Source: Gammaproteobacteria bacterium (GTDB taxonomy: Bacteria > Pseudomonadota > Gammaproteobacteria > Pseudomonadales > Azotimanducaceae). From it: DNA of 38,276 nucleotides. Location of the stretch: NCBI GenBank assembly GCA_021773555.1, contig JAJFKA010000042.1, positions 1 through 38,276 of the forward strand, written 5' to 3'. A program made the translations under genes and the position numbers. Positions 6,364 through 16,101 of the stretch are shown in pieces (the first letter of the stretch is position 1; each line of letters begins with the position of its first letter). The notes beneath the pieces were generated by a model. It made no database searches. It was not told the origin of the DNA and saw nothing but the letters and a program-made list of their open reading frames with translations.

Positions 6364-7698
6364 ATGAAAAGTTACCCACTTACCCACCTTAAAACCGCCC
6401 TCGTGCTGGCGGCTTTTTTAGGATTTGTCATCACCGCATTGCCGGCAAGAAACAATCCTGAAACTGAGCTTATCCCTGTTTCTCTGCGCATCGCACCAGC
6501 AGACCGATATCCGGTCCCGGCCCTGGGCGATGACGCACCATTGGTCAGCGAACAGGTTCGCGACAACTGGACCAGTATCGAAATTCGTTCCGGCGATAAC
6601 CTGTTCACCATCTTCAAAGCCGTCGGGCTAAAGGCAGCCGAACTGCAAGCCATCGTTGATATTGGTAAGGATGTTGCGATCCTGCGCAAAATAGTCCCTG
6701 GCAAAACCCTGGGCCTTAAGATCTCCAAGTCCGGCGAGTTAGACGCGTTACGCTACGACATCAACGCGCTGGAAAGACTGCTTGTCACCCGAGATGCCGA
6801 TCGATTTGTGGCGCAACGGGAAATATCAAATCCTGAGATTATTACTGCCTATCAAACCGGCAGAATCTCTACTGATACACCATCGCTGTATCACGCGGGG
6901 AAAAAAGCGGGCTTGTCCGATAACATCATCATGAAACTAAGCAACATATTTCAGTGGGACATCAGCTTTGCCCTGGACCTGCGCAAGGGTGATTCATTTG
7001 CCCTGATATACGAGGACATTTATGTCGACGGTGAGAAGGTCAAGGAGGGAGAAGTCCTGGCTGCACAATTCCAGAATATGGGCAAAACGTACACCGCAGT
7101 GCTTTATGAGGATGAGCATGGCATCAAAAGTTATTATGCGCAGGACGGGCGAAGCATGCGCAAAGCATTTATTCGGGACCCGGTCCACTTTTCACACGTC
7201 AGCTCCAATTTCAACCTGCGTCGTCTGCACCCGATCCACAATCGAGTCATGCCTCATCGTGGTATTGACTATGCAGCGAACAAAGGAACACCGGTGATCG
7301 CCGCAGGTCAGGGCAAGGTAACCATCGCCCGTCAGAACAGTGCTTCCGGACGCTATGTCGTGATCCAGCATGGCGAACAATACACGACCAAATATCTGCA
7401 CTTGTCCAAATTCGCCAACGGACTGCGTCCGGGTAAAACTGTGGAGCAGGGACAGATAATCGGTTATGTGGGCGCAACGGGATGGGCAACCGCACCACAC
7501 CTGCATTTTGAGTTCCTGGTCAATGGTGTGCACCGCAATCCTAGAACGGTAAAATTACCGGACGCAAAGCCCATTCTTGCAAAAAACATGACCGACTTCA
7601 GGAACACAACTCAACCTATCCTTTCACGCCTGAGTTCAGTCGCTGGGCAGACCAGCTATGCTTCGGCACTCGGTCAGTCAAGTAATGATGGGGGTTGA
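6364..7698 (+). CDS. mepM: M23-family murein DD-endopeptidase, MepM-like
   Basis: This is a predicted periplasmic peptidoglycan endopeptidase that cuts peptide cross-links during cell growth. The 444-residue protein has an N-terminal signal or anchor segment (about 10-26, TALVLAAFLGFVIT). It is followed by an OapA/LysM-like region (about 70-115, SIEIRSGDNLFTIFKAVGL) and a C-terminal LytM domain with zinc ligands His298 and Asp302 (MPHRGIDYAANKG) and the HLH motif at 379-381. Length and order match MepM/YebA-type proteins. Its position next to tyrS is shared with Pseudomonas. The anmK gene that often follows it is absent, and the next gene converges on it from 7733. Confidence 0.92.
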   Translation: MKSYPLTHLKTALVLAAFLGFVITALPARNNPETELIPVSLRIAPADRYPVPALGDDAPLVSEQVRDNWTSIEIRSGDNLFTIFKAVGLKAAELQAIVDIGKDVAILRKIVPGKTLGLKISKSGELDALRYDINALERLLVTRDADRFVAQREISNPEIITAYQTGRISTDTPSLYHAGKKAGLSDNIIMKLSNIFQWDISFALDLRKGDSFALIYEDIYVDGEKVKEGEVLAAQFQNMGKTYTAVLYEDEHGIKSYYAQDGRSMRKAFIRDPVHFSHVSSNFNLRRLHPIHNRVMPHRGIDYAANKGTPVIAAGQGKVTIARQNSASGRYVVIQHGEQYTTKYLHLSKFANGLRPGKTVEQGQIIGYVGATGWATAPHLHFEFLVNGVHRNPRTVKLPDAKPILAKNMTDFRNTTQPILSRLSSVAGQTSYASALGQSSNDGG

Positions 7699-7732
7699 GG
7701 CTTCGTAGAGCGAAAGTTAGAAGTCGTTAGCC

Positions 7733-8089
7733 CTAGATAGAAAAAGAATTACCGCAACCACAGGTCGTCGATGCGTTTGGGTTGGTGATCACGAACCTCG
7801 AGCCTTGAAGGTCTTCCCTGAAATCGACCTCTGCACCTGCCAGGTACTGGAAACTTAAAGCATCCACTACCAGTGACACACCTTCATTTTTTATGCAGGT
7901 ATCATCTTCTTCGACATCCTCGTCGAAGGTAAATCCATATTCGAATCCTGAGCAACCGCCTCCGGTAACAAATACACGCAGCTTCAGATTTTCGTTTTCC
8001 TCTTCCTCAATCAGCGTTCTGACTTTCACGGCCGCAGCGTCGGAAAACGTCATTCCGGCAGGTTCAATCATGGTTGGTGAGTCTGTCAT
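7733..8089 (-). CDS. erpA: Iron-sulfur cluster insertion protein ErpA
   Basis: This A-type carrier passes [4Fe-4S] or [2Fe-2S] clusters to apo-enzymes, including those of isoprenoid synthesis. The 118-residue protein has the three conserved cysteines of the IscA/ErpA fold: Cys46 in [12 protein letters not shown] and Cys110/Cys112 in [11 protein letters not shown]. The C-terminal CGCGNSFS form and the length match ErpA closely. It is convergent with mepM. Bactofilin lies 64 bp upstream on the same strand. Confidence 0.95.
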   Translation of the reverse strand: MTDSPTMIEPAGMTFSDAAAVKVRTLIEEEENENLKLRVFVTGGGCSGFEYGFTFDEDVEEDDTCIKNEGVSLVVDALSFQYLAGAEVDFREDLQGSRFVITNPNASTTCGCGNSFSI

Positions 8090-8152
8090 AGTTCAAGTAT
8101 CGGGGCTTTGTTACCAATTTCAATGCAAACGTCAGATTGAATCAGTCTTTGG

Positions 8153-8614
8153 TTATGCAGTTTTACTTTTCACTGCCGTGACGGGAGGGCTGACCTTTCT
8201 GCTTTCAGGCTCTGTATGCGCTTCCCGAGATTCGGTTTCGGCAGGTTTCTTACCGTCCTTTAAATGGACCAGATTACCGTCCACAGCGCTACCCATTACC
8301 ATTTCAATCAAGTTGTAATAGACGTTGCCCTTTACCTCGGCTTTCGCGGCCAGTTCAACGTGCTTGTCTGACTGGATGTCGCCAAAAACCTTGCCATTTA
8401 CAATGACATTGGGCACCCGTATGTCGCCCCGGACCCGACCTTTTTCACTGACCGTAACGACCGCCTTGGAACCTGGCTGAGCGTAGATATTTCCTTTTAC
8501 AATACCATTGACCAGAAGCTGATCACTGAAATGGACATCACCCACAAATTCGCAATTAGTCGCGATCAGTGTTATCCCGGATTCAGACCTGGCGTCCTTT
8601 TTCTTACCAAACAT
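8153..8614 (-). CDS. Bactofilin family cytoskeletal protein
   Basis: Bactofilins polymerise without nucleotide into beta-helical filaments that position envelope-modifying enzymes. The 153-residue protein has the bactofilin core at about residues 14-115: repeated short beta-strand units such as VGDVHFSDQLLVNGIVKGNI, GRVRGDIRVPNVIVNGKVFGDI and HVELAAKAEVKGNVYY. Short disordered tails are present at each end, the C-terminal one rich in Glu, Pro and Lys. It follows the DUF6776-like gene with a 2-bp gap. Its ribosome binding site GGAGGA lies inside the end of that gene, so the two are translationally coupled. A link to the nearby endopeptidase is plausible but not shown. Confidence 0.9.
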   Translation of the reverse strand: MFGKKKDARSESGITLIATNCEFVGDVHFSDQLLVNGIVKGNIYAQPGSKAVVTVSEKGRVRGDIRVPNVIVNGKVFGDIQSDKHVELAAKAEVKGNVYYNLIEMVMGSAVDGNLVHLKDGKKPAETESREAHTEPESRKVSPPVTAVKSKTA

Positions 8615-8616
8615 AA

Positions 8617-9414
8617 TTATCCTCCACTCAACTGCCAGTTGAATTTCTTTTCAAGCCGCTGCCCGTTTTTTCCGGACGATCTCGCCACGATCATCACTTC
8701 TCGCGGTTCAAATCCACTTGGCACCAGCAATTCGCCATCGATGTTCTGGAAGTACCGGAAACGAAAACCGATCGCATCGGTCTGTGCCTCATTTAACTCA
8801 CTGAGGCTTAGCGCCGCTTCAGTATTTCCATCCCTGCCCAACAGGGCAATCTCAACGCCACCCTGAACAAACTCATGTTTATCGACAACCTGGGTCAATA
8901 AAAGTTTATATTTGTACCTGTTCGGTACATTAGTCCCGACCATATCGAGACGCTCGATACGCAGGCCTTTCTCCTGGGCATTCGGCAACATAACACCCTT
9001 GTAGAACTTGATCTCCTCCTGAAACTGGGCTATCTGGTCCTGCAGGCTCTCAACCGTTTGCCTGACTTCCTCGTTTGCACGTGAATCTATTTCTCCGCCA
9101 AATTTAAGGTCAGCGATCTCCTGGCGCATCTCTCCGATCAGCCGGGTTGCTTCAGCCAGTTGCACACTGATCTGGTCCCGTTCCCGCACCACCGCTACCT
9201 TCAGCGCCAGCCCCTGACGCATTCCATATTCATAAGTCACGAAACTGAAAGTCACCATGGCAGCTAAAAACACAAGGAACACACCAGCCTTGTATAACGG
9301 CCGATAAGGGACCACCACCATTCGGTGTTGTTTGCTGCCTTTTACCGCTGTCATTTCAGCTGATACATCTTCAGTTACACTTGAGGGACCCGATATTCTA
9401 TCAGAAAACTTCAA
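8617..9414 (-). CDS. DUF6776-like membrane-anchored coiled-coil protein
   Basis: The 265-residue protein has a cytoplasmic N-terminus of about 40 residues, one membrane helix (about 44-65, AGVFLVFLAAMVTFSFVTY), a periplasmic coiled coil (about 73-140) and a C-terminal domain (about 150-265) ending FNWQLSGG. This architecture and its coupling to bactofilin fit the uncharacterised DUF6776 family of gammaproteobacteria. No enzymatic motif is visible. By topology and context it could tie the bactofilin filament to the envelope; that is inference. Confidence 0.7.
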   Translation of the reverse strand: MKFSDRISGPSSVTEDVSAEMTAVKGSKQHRMVVVPYRPLYKAGVFLVFLAAMVTFSFVTYEYGMRQGLALKVAVVRERDQISVQLAEATRLIGEMRQEIADLKFGGEIDSRANEEVRQTVESLQDQIAQFQEEIKFYKGVMLPNAQEKGLRIERLDMVGTNVPNRYKYKLLLTQVVDKHEFVQGGVEIALLGRDGNTEAALSLSELNEAQTDAIGFRFRYFQNIDGELLVPSGFEPREVMIVARSSGKNGQRLEKKFNWQLSGG

Positions 9415-9514
9415 AAACCAAGCTTAATGTCCCAATCGCCGGTATCCCAGCTGATTCGCGCTTTTCAGGGCAATGGCATATCCTGTGAAGTGCATCGGGC
9501 GCCCATTGGGAAGT

Positions 9515-11251
9515 ATGAAAAAGCTGCTGGTACGTTTTAAGGATCGAATTTCCATCCGCACCTTCCGGCGGCGCCTGGCATCGGTCGAGGCAATCCCGCA
9601 ATTTGCCCTGCTTGGGGTCGTCTCGGGTGTTTTCACGGGACTCACCGTTGTGGCCTTCCGCCAGTTCTCCGAAATCCCGCTTACCTGGCTGCTGGCAGGG
9701 CAATTTGAGAATTTCGAGCAGCTTCCGTGGCCCTGGCTGCTTGGATTCCCGCTCATCGGCGGCGTAATTCTCGCGGTGGTGCTATCACTAATCAAATCGG
9801 ACACACGAAGGACCGGGGTAGTCCACGTCCTGGAGCGGCTCGCAAGGCACCAGGGACACCTGCCGGCACAGAACCTGGCGACGCAGTTTTTCGCCGGTAC
9901 CATTGCCCTGACTTCCGGGCAATCAGGTGGCAGGGAAGGTCCGGCAATACATCTGGGCGCCGCTGTGAGCAGCTTGCTCGGTCAGAAGCTCAAGCTACCC
10001 AACAACAGTATCCGCATTCTCGTCGGTTGTGGTGCCGCCGCTGCAATTTCTGCGTCGTTTAACACGCCGATTGCCGGTGTCATATTCTCCATGGAAGTGA
10101 TCATTATGGAGTACACGATGGCCGGATTTATTCCAGTTATTCTCGCGGCAGTCACTTCTGCTCTGATCATGCAGATTTTTTATGGTTCGATTCCTGCATT
10201 TGATGTTCCCCAGGTCTCCATGGAATCTTTTTACGATATACCGCTGGTGATTCTCGAAGGGGTACTGATCGGCATCATCGCCGCAGCATTTGTTCACCTC
10301 ATCAAATATCTTATGCAACGTGCACCAAACCAAATCTGGTTGCGCATGATCATCGCCGGTGCGGTTACCGGCAGCATCGCTCTGGCAGTACCCGAAGTTC
10401 TGGGCGTGGGCTATGACACGGTCAACACGGCACTGATCGGCGAGTTGTCATTCAGCCTGCTGCTGCTCGTGTGTCTGTTTAAGCTGCTGGCGTCGGCGAC
10501 GACAATCGCCATGGGCGTCCCTGTGGGTGTCATTGGCCCAACCCTGGTCATTGGCGCGACTGCAGGAGGATTAATCTGGTTGATCGCAAGCCTGATCCTG
10601 CCGGAAATTTCATCACCTGCCTTCTATGTAATGCTTGGCATGGGGGCGATGATGGGCGCCGTACTGCAGGCACCGCTCGCGGCGCTCATGGCGGTGATGG
10701 AACTAACGCACAACCCGAACATCATTTTACCAGCGATGCTCGTCATCATTATCGCCAACATCACCGCCAGTGAAGTCTTCGGATTAAAATCAGTATTCAT
10801 TACCCAGATGGAACTGCTTGGCCTGGAGTTCAGGCAGAATCCAATGTCGATGGCGCTCAATCGCGCGTCGGTAGCCAGCATCATGGTGCGAAGCTTCGAA
10901 CGCGTTCAAACCCGGCTTGAAGCTGATGAAGCCAAAATTCTGACCAAGGAAAAACCCCACTGGCTCCTGGTGGATGTAGACGCAAAGCCCTCCTTTATTC
11001 TGCGCAACGAAGATCTGATTATTCATATTGAAAAAAATCCTGATCAGCCGGTAGACCTGACCGCAATACCGGCAACTCGCAAGGATGTCACCGGTATCCT
11101 GCTCCAGGCCACATTGACTGAAGCACTTGATGCACTGGATAACAGCGGCGTTCAGGCACTGTATGTCAATCGTATCAGCGCACCGCTTATCGACTCGCCC
11201 GTTGGAATCGTCAGCCGCGAGGACATCGAATCCTACTATCAGGGACGCTAG
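9515..11251 (+). CDS. ClC-family chloride channel with C-terminal CBS-like region
   Basis: This is a membrane protein for chloride permeation. Its 578 residues have the ClC helix pattern to about residue 425, then a cytoplasmic domain (about 440-578) with a CBS-like end (ALYVNRISAPLIDSPVGIVSREDI). The gating-glutamate motif GREGP is at 139-143 (Glu141). The first filter motif GSGIP of E. coli ClC is replaced by TGVVH, and the third reads VGVIGPTL. At the site of the proton glutamate (E. coli Glu203) it has Val195 in FSMEVII, as in animal ClC channels. Channel rather than H+/Cl- exchange activity is therefore likely. The ATG at 9473 is an alternative start. It is divergent from the DUF6776-like gene, 100 bp apart. 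Confidence 0.88.
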   Translation: MKKLLVRFKDRISIRTFRRRLASVEAIPQFALLGVVSGVFTGLTVVAFRQFSEIPLTWLLAGQFENFEQLPWPWLLGFPLIGGVILAVVLSLIKSDTRRTGVVHVLERLARHQGHLPAQNLATQFFAGTIALTSGQSGGREGPAIHLGAAVSSLLGQKLKLPNNSIRILVGCGAAAAISASFNTPIAGVIFSMEVIIMEYTMAGFIPVILAAVTSALIMQIFYGSIPAFDVPQVSMESFYDIPLVILEGVLIGIIAAAFVHLIKYLMQRAPNQIWLRMIIAGAVTGSIALAVPEVLGVGYDTVNTALIGELSFSLLLLVCLFKLLASATTIAMGVPVGVIGPTLVIGATAGGLIWLIASLILPEISSPAFYVMLGMGAMMGAVLQAPLAALMAVMELTHNPNIILPAMLVIIIANITASEVFGLKSVFITQMELLGLEFRQNPMSMALNRASVASIMVRSFERVQTRLEADEAKILTKEKPHWLLVDVDAKPSFILRNEDLIIHIEKNPDQPVDLTAIPATRKDVTGILLQATLTEALDALDNSGVQALYVNRISAPLIDSPVGIVSREDIESYYQGR

Positions 11252-11320
11252 CCCGCCAATCGCGTTGAATAACAACGAAATCAGTGATTGAATGCGCTCC
11301 TTGAAAACCAGGGACTCAAC

Positions 11321-12610
11321 ATGAATCGATCCGAAACACTGTTTGAAGAAGCGCAGCAGTTGATGCCTGGTGGTGTGAATTCACCGGTCAGGGCATTCAC
11401 ACGTGTCGGTGGCAAGCCCGTGTTTTTCAAGCGAGCCCGAGGCGCCTACCTGTACGATGAGGATGATCGGGAATTTATCGACTACATTGGTTCCTGGGGA
11501 CCCATGATTGTCGGCCATACGCATCCCGATGTGATCAGCGCAATAAAAACAGCTGCTGATAACGGCTTAAGTTTCGGCGCACCGACGGCGATCGAATCGG
11601 AACTGGCGCGCAAGATTTGCGGGATCATGCCATCGATCGAAATGATCAGGATGGTCAACTCCGGGACTGAGGCGACAATGAGCGCTATACGCCTGGCCAG
11701 GGGTTTCACCGGTCGCGATAACATCGTCAAATTTGAAGGCTGCTACCACGGGCACAGCGATTCCTTGCTGGTCAAGGCCGGTTCTGGTGCACTGACGATG
11801 GGGGAACCGGATTCTCTCGGAGTTCCGAAGGGCTTTGCTGCACACACATTGACGCTTCCATACAACGATGCCGACGCAGTGCGCCAGTTGTTCACGAGTA
11901 ACGGTTCAGAAATCGCCGCCATTATTGTCGAGCCGGTTGCTGGAAATATGAGCTGTGTTCCACCACTGCCTGGCTTTCTCGAGACCCTGCGGGAGGTTTG
12001 TGATGAATCTGGCGCAGTGCTGATCTTTGATGAAGTTATGACCGGATTCAGGGTCGCCCACGGCGGTGCCCAGGCACACTACGACATCAAGCCCGACCTG
12101 ACGACACTCGGCAAGATCATCGGCGGCGGCATGCCCGTGGGGGCATTTGGTGGCCGTGCCAATATCATGCATTCGATTGCACCGCTCGGCGGTGTTTACC
12201 AGGCAGGCACCTTGTCAGGAAATCCCATCGCCATGATGGCGGGTCTGCGCACGCTGGAGTTGCTTGATGAACCAGGGTTTTACGACTCCCTTGGCGAGGC
12301 AACGACTGCACTGATGACCGGTCTGCAGCAGCGAGCAAATGACCACGGAATCCCGTTTTCCACCAATCAGGTTGGCGGGATGTTCGGCTTTTTTTTTACC
12401 GGCAACCATCCAGTGGCGAACTTCGCACAAGTGATGAATTCTGACACTGCAGCATTCAATCTGTTTTTTAACGTCATGCTTGAGCAGGGGATCAATCTCG
12501 CGCCTTCGCCTTTCGAATCCGGTTTTGTGTCCTCAGCACATGGCCAAAAGGAACTGGATAAAACCCTGGCCGCAGCAGACGTCGCATTCGCCAGATTGGC
12601 TCAAGTCTGA
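11321..12610 (+). CDS. hemL: Glutamate-1-semialdehyde 2,1-aminomutase
   Basis: HemL converts glutamate-1-semialdehyde to 5-aminolevulinate, the first committed step of C5-pathway haem synthesis, using pyridoxamine phosphate. The 429-residue protein has the PLP lysine at Lys265 in [27 protein letters not shown] at 139-147 and [10 protein letters not shown] at 235-244. Start [18 protein letters not shown] is chosen because AGGGA lies six bases upstream of ATG 11321. An in-frame ATG at 11288 lacks a site. A haem-type ABC transporter gene pair lies about 3.5 kb downstream on the other strand. Confidence 0.97.
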   Translation: MNRSETLFEEAQQLMPGGVNSPVRAFTRVGGKPVFFKRARGAYLYDEDDREFIDYIGSWGPMIVGHTHPDVISAIKTAADNGLSFGAPTAIESELARKICGIMPSIEMIRMVNSGTEATMSAIRLARGFTGRDNIVKFEGCYHGHSDSLLVKAGSGALTMGEPDSLGVPKGFAAHTLTLPYNDADAVRQLFTSNGSEIAAIIVEPVAGNMSCVPPLPGFLETLREVCDESGAVLIFDEVMTGFRVAHGGAQAHYDIKPDLTTLGKIIGGGMPVGAFGGRANIMHSIAPLGGVYQAGTLSGNPIAMMAGLRTLELLDEPGFYDSLGEATTALMTGLQQRANDHGIPFSTNQVGGMFGFFFTGNHPVANFAQVMNSDTAAFNLFFNVMLEQGINLAPSPFESGFVSSAHGQKELDKTLAAADVAFARLAQV

Positions 12611-12668
12611 CGCTTCCACATCGGATCCTGGGTCCTGAATTAATCATAGAACGCTCACAAGGATTAAC

Positions 12669-13682
12669 ATGAAAAATTACGATGTCTACGGCATAGGAAA
12701 CGCGCTTGTCGATTCCGAATACGAAGTAGACGATGCCTTCATTATCGACGCGAAGATGGAAAAAGGGATTATGACCCTGATTGAGGCAGACGAACGCAGA
12801 TCGCTGTTGCAATTACTGGAAGAGAAGCACGAACACGTGGTGGTTAAACTTGCCGGTGGGGGCTCAGCGGCTAACACCATCTTCATCGTCGCTCAGCTGG
12901 GCGGTGCCGCTTTTTATAGTTGCAAGGTCGCCAGCGATGAAACCGGTGACTTTTTCATGAAGGACCTGAACGCGGCTGGTGTAGATACCAATCTCGATTC
13001 CGGTCGGGAAAAAGGCATTACCGGCGAGTGTATCTCCATGGTAACGCCCGATGCAGAACGAACAATGATGACGCATCTGGGCATAACCCAGAGTCTGTCC
13101 ACTAAGGAACTCAATACCGATGCCTTAAGGCAGTCGCGCTTTCTCTATATAGAAGGCTATCTCGTCAGCTCACCCACCGCCTACGAAGCCGCCTTAAAGG
13201 CGCAACAGATTGCACACGAAGCGGGTGTCAAAGTAACCCTGACCCTGTCAGACCCGGCTATGGTCCAAAACTTCAAAGATCAGTTTGACAAAATACTCGA
13301 TGCTGGTGTCGACATCCTGTTCTGCAATGAAGATGAAGCCAAACTACTCGCAAACAATGATGATCGCGACGCAGCGATTGAGCACGTCAGGAAGATCTGT
13401 AAAAGCTTCGTTGTAACCTGCGGCAAAGAAGGCGCCATCGTCTGTGCCGGTGATCAATTGTTGAGCGTACCGGGCGTGCCAACGCAACCGGTCGATACAA
13501 CCGGTGCCGGTGACATCTTCGCGGGGTCATTCCTGTTTGCCTTAAGTCGGGGGGCGTCATTCAGTCAGGCTGCGGAACTCGCGAACAAGGCGGCATCACT
13601 GCTGGTCTCCAGTTTTGGTGCGCGGCTTGACGCCGATGCCGTGGCCAAAAATCTGGCTAATGTCTTAGCACACCAGTCCTAA
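12669..13682 (+). CDS. PfkB-family kinase, adenosine kinase-like
   Basis: This ribokinase-superfamily enzyme phosphorylates a sugar or nucleoside with ATP. The 337-residue protein has GGGSAANTIFIVAQLGG at 63-79 (PfkB signature 1 region) and DTTGAGD at 276-282, with catalytic Asp282 in the anion hole. The N-terminal form YDVYGIGNALVD is typical of the adenosine-kinase-like PfkB branch of gammaproteobacteria. The substrate cannot be fixed from sequence; guanosine/inosine and sugar kinases are close relatives. A run AAGG seven bases before the ATG serves as ribosome binding site. It lies 58 bp behind hemL and may share its transcript. Confidence 0.88.
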   Translation: MKNYDVYGIGNALVDSEYEVDDAFIIDAKMEKGIMTLIEADERRSLLQLLEEKHEHVVVKLAGGGSAANTIFIVAQLGGAAFYSCKVASDETGDFFMKDLNAAGVDTNLDSGREKGITGECISMVTPDAERTMMTHLGITQSLSTKELNTDALRQSRFLYIEGYLVSSPTAYEAALKAQQIAHEAGVKVTLTLSDPAMVQNFKDQFDKILDAGVDILFCNEDEAKLLANNDDRDAAIEHVRKICKSFVVTCGKEGAIVCAGDQLLSVPGVPTQPVDTTGAGDIFAGSFLFALSRGASFSQAAELANKAASLLVSSFGARLDADAVAKNLANVLAHQS

Positions 13683-13708
13683 GCGGCTCCTGCACCATGG
13701 GTCCGAGC

Positions 13709-16099
13709 CTAAAATAGCCCAAGCTGCTTGTCGGTGATTTGTGCGAGCGAGGTTGACTTAAACAACAGTATCGCATCGGCGACCGGTGCGAGCTGTTTAT
13801 CCACATAAAACTGATAGTCAACGCGCGACGTCCTGTAGAGCCTTGGTTCGGGGCCGTTGATCGTCATAATGTACTCAACCCAGCCACCACCAAACTCAGT
13901 CGCAGGTGGTAATCCCTTTGCTTTTCGAATTTCCGCGAGCTTTGTCGCCGCACGAACATGAGGCGGAACATTTTTCTGATACTCCTCAAGTTTGCGGCGC
14001 AGCCTTCGTCTGAATACCAGCTTGTCATCACACAAACCGCTGTGGACGGCTTCAACCATACCCAGCACATAATCTTCAAATGGCTCATCGGCGAACATCA
14101 GGCGATAGAGTTCTCGCTGAAACTCTCTGGCAAGTTGTGTCCAGTCGCTGCGCACTGTTTCCAGCCCTTTAAACACTATGTGCTGCTCACCACCATCACT
14201 GATCACACCCGCGTATCTCTTTTTACTGCCTTTGTCCGACCCGCGAATGGTCGGCATGAGAAATCGTTGAAAGTGCGTTTCATACTCAACTTCCAGAAAG
14301 CTTTCCAGCTCATAGGTCTGTTTTAAATGATCACGCCACCAGGTATTCAGGTAAGTCATCAGTCGTTCACCGATGAGGTTGGCCGGTTCTGCTGCTCCCT
14401 GCAACAAAACGAACACTGAATCTGTATCACCATAGATGACCTGGTAACCGGCTGATTCGATCAGGTCTCTCGTTTTCTTCAGGATTTCATGGCCGCGAAG
14501 TGTTATTGAACTAACCAGTTTCGGGTCAAAAAATCTGCAGCCGGGCGTACCGAGCACACCGTAAAAAGAGTTCATGATGATCTTGATCGCCTGCGAGTTC
14601 GCAGCCTGCCCTGACTGCTTTGCCACATCTCTGGCCACCCAGAGTTCTTCAATAATACTGGGCAGGATGTATCGTGTGCGCGAAAAACTGGCATCCCTGA
14701 ATCCCGGGATCACATCTTCTTCCGAGCCTGCACAGATCATTGCCAGCGGATCTACGTGGAACGTTCTGATGATGCTCGGATAAAGGCTCTTGAAATCCAG
14801 AACAATCACGTCGCTGTACAATCCCGGTTTTGAGTCCAGCACGTATCCGCCGGGACTCGCTCCACCAGGCTCATCGAACACCACGGGTGCAATGTAACCC
14901 TGTCGATGCAGGCGCGGTAGATAAAGAAAGTCAAAGGCAGCAACAGATCCCCCTGCACGATCAATATCAAGCCCTGTCAGGCACGCTCGCTGAATCGCAA
15001 ATTCAATCAGCTGGGTTTTCTCGAAGATTTCATAAACCAGGACGCAGTCTTCCAGATTGTATTGCGCCAGGGACTGTTTATCCGAAGCGTACATTTCCTG
15101 TATCTCAGTGGCACGCGCGTCGACGTCGTCCACCAGCTTGCCTCTGCCTAAAAGCTGTCTCGCGACAAAATCCAGCGCATAGCTTTCAAATGTGTAGGTC
15201 GCGGTACGCAGCAATTCAATTCCGTCAAGTACGACTCGGCCTGGTACTAACGCATAATGGCGCTCACGACCTCGCGTGGCAGTCCGCCAGCGGACTGCTT
15301 CATTGGCACGGCCCAGGGTAAACTCTATCCCGAGTGCCTCGCATCTTGTCTGAATAAACCATAGATCAAAAGCGACCACGCTCCAGCCAATGATCACATC
15401 CGGGTCACAGATCGCCATGAACGATAGAAAACATTCGATCAGTTGCGCCTCATCCCGTACATACTCCATCATCGGCAATGGCGCTTGTGTTTCCCCCGAA
15501 ACCATAAAGACCTTGCTCACATCCTTTCCATAGATGGCAATCGAATAAATAATGTTTTCTGTATAGGAGGTTTCAATGTCGATTGAGAGAATGTTCAGGC
15601 TCGGCAGGTAAGCTGATGGTTGCATTTTCGGATTAACACAACGTCCAAGACCGTCTTTTGCTGTCACCTCCCCCAGAATACTCACCGAGCCCTTAATGAA
15701 TCTTTCCATCAGGTAACGATCAGAAGGCCGCACATCTGCCTCGAATAAGCGAATATCCGCCTGATCCAGTTTCGCGCGAGCAATATTCAGCAATTTCTGG
15801 TTTGCGAAATAGAAGGCTTCTACAGGTTCACATTCTGCAGCGGCAAATGTAAGCAACGCTACCTCCGCGTTTCGCCAGCCAGGCTGACCGCTGAGCACTC
15901 TTCGGGTTCTTGTCAGATCGGAGCGACCGATAAAAAAGACCGCCTCCTGATCATGCACTGTCACTTGTACGGGGCCAGCAGGTGTCGACAGCCAGAAAAT
16001 CAGCTCCTGGCCATTCGGGTTTTCCTGCCACTGACGCGAGAGGATAAATCCCTCAACTTCGGTAGTCGCTACGTCCTGGCGAGTTGTCTGATGTGTCAT
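13709..16099 (-). CDS. polB: DNA polymerase II (family B)
   Basis: Pol II is a DNA-damage-related, proofreading family B polymerase. The 796-residue protein is close in length to E. coli Pol II (783). Exonuclease motifs: ExoI LSIDIETS (Asp174, Glu176), ExoII VVAFDLWF at 241-248, ExoIII YNLEDCVLVYE near 347-357. Polymerase motifs: A DFKSLYPSI at 435-443, B KIIMNSFYG at 506-514, C YGDTDS at 556-561, and the KKRYAG segment further on. All catalytic residues are present. It starts 2 bp after the ATPase gene on the same strand, so it is the last gene of the sfsA-permease-ATPase-polB run. No LexA box was searched for reliably. Confidence 0.96.
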   Translation of the reverse strand: MTHQTTRQDVATTEVEGFILSRQWQENPNGQELIFWLSTPAGPVQVTVHDQEAVFFIGRSDLTRTRRVLSGQPGWRNAEVALLTFAAAECEPVEAFYFANQKLLNIARAKLDQADIRLFEADVRPSDRYLMERFIKGSVSILGEVTAKDGLGRCVNPKMQPSAYLPSLNILSIDIETSYTENIIYSIAIYGKDVSKVFMVSGETQAPLPMMEYVRDEAQLIECFLSFMAICDPDVIIGWSVVAFDLWFIQTRCEALGIEFTLGRANEAVRWRTATRGRERHYALVPGRVVLDGIELLRTATYTFESYALDFVARQLLGRGKLVDDVDARATEIQEMYASDKQSLAQYNLEDCVLVYEIFEKTQLIEFAIQRACLTGLDIDRAGGSVAAFDFLYLPRLHRQGYIAPVVFDEPGGASPGGYVLDSKPGLYSDVIVLDFKSLYPSIIRTFHVDPLAMICAGSEEDVIPGFRDASFSRTRYILPSIIEELWVARDVAKQSGQAANSQAIKIIMNSFYGVLGTPGCRFFDPKLVSSITLRGHEILKKTRDLIESAGYQVIYGDTDSVFVLLQGAAEPANLIGERLMTYLNTWWRDHLKQTYELESFLEVEYETHFQRFLMPTIRGSDKGSKKRYAGVISDGGEQHIVFKGLETVRSDWTQLAREFQRELYRLMFADEPFEDYVLGMVEAVHSGLCDDKLVFRRRLRRKLEEYQKNVPPHVRAATKLAEIRKAKGLPPATEFGGGWVEYIMTINGPEPRLYRTSRVDYQFYVDKQLAPVADAILLFKSTSLAQITDKQLGLF

Positions 16100-16101
16100 T
16101 A

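Noticed and set aside
7247-7533. Minus-strand open frames opposite mepM
   Set aside because: They lie entirely within the catalytic LytM domain coding sequence and have no similarity or ribosome sites.
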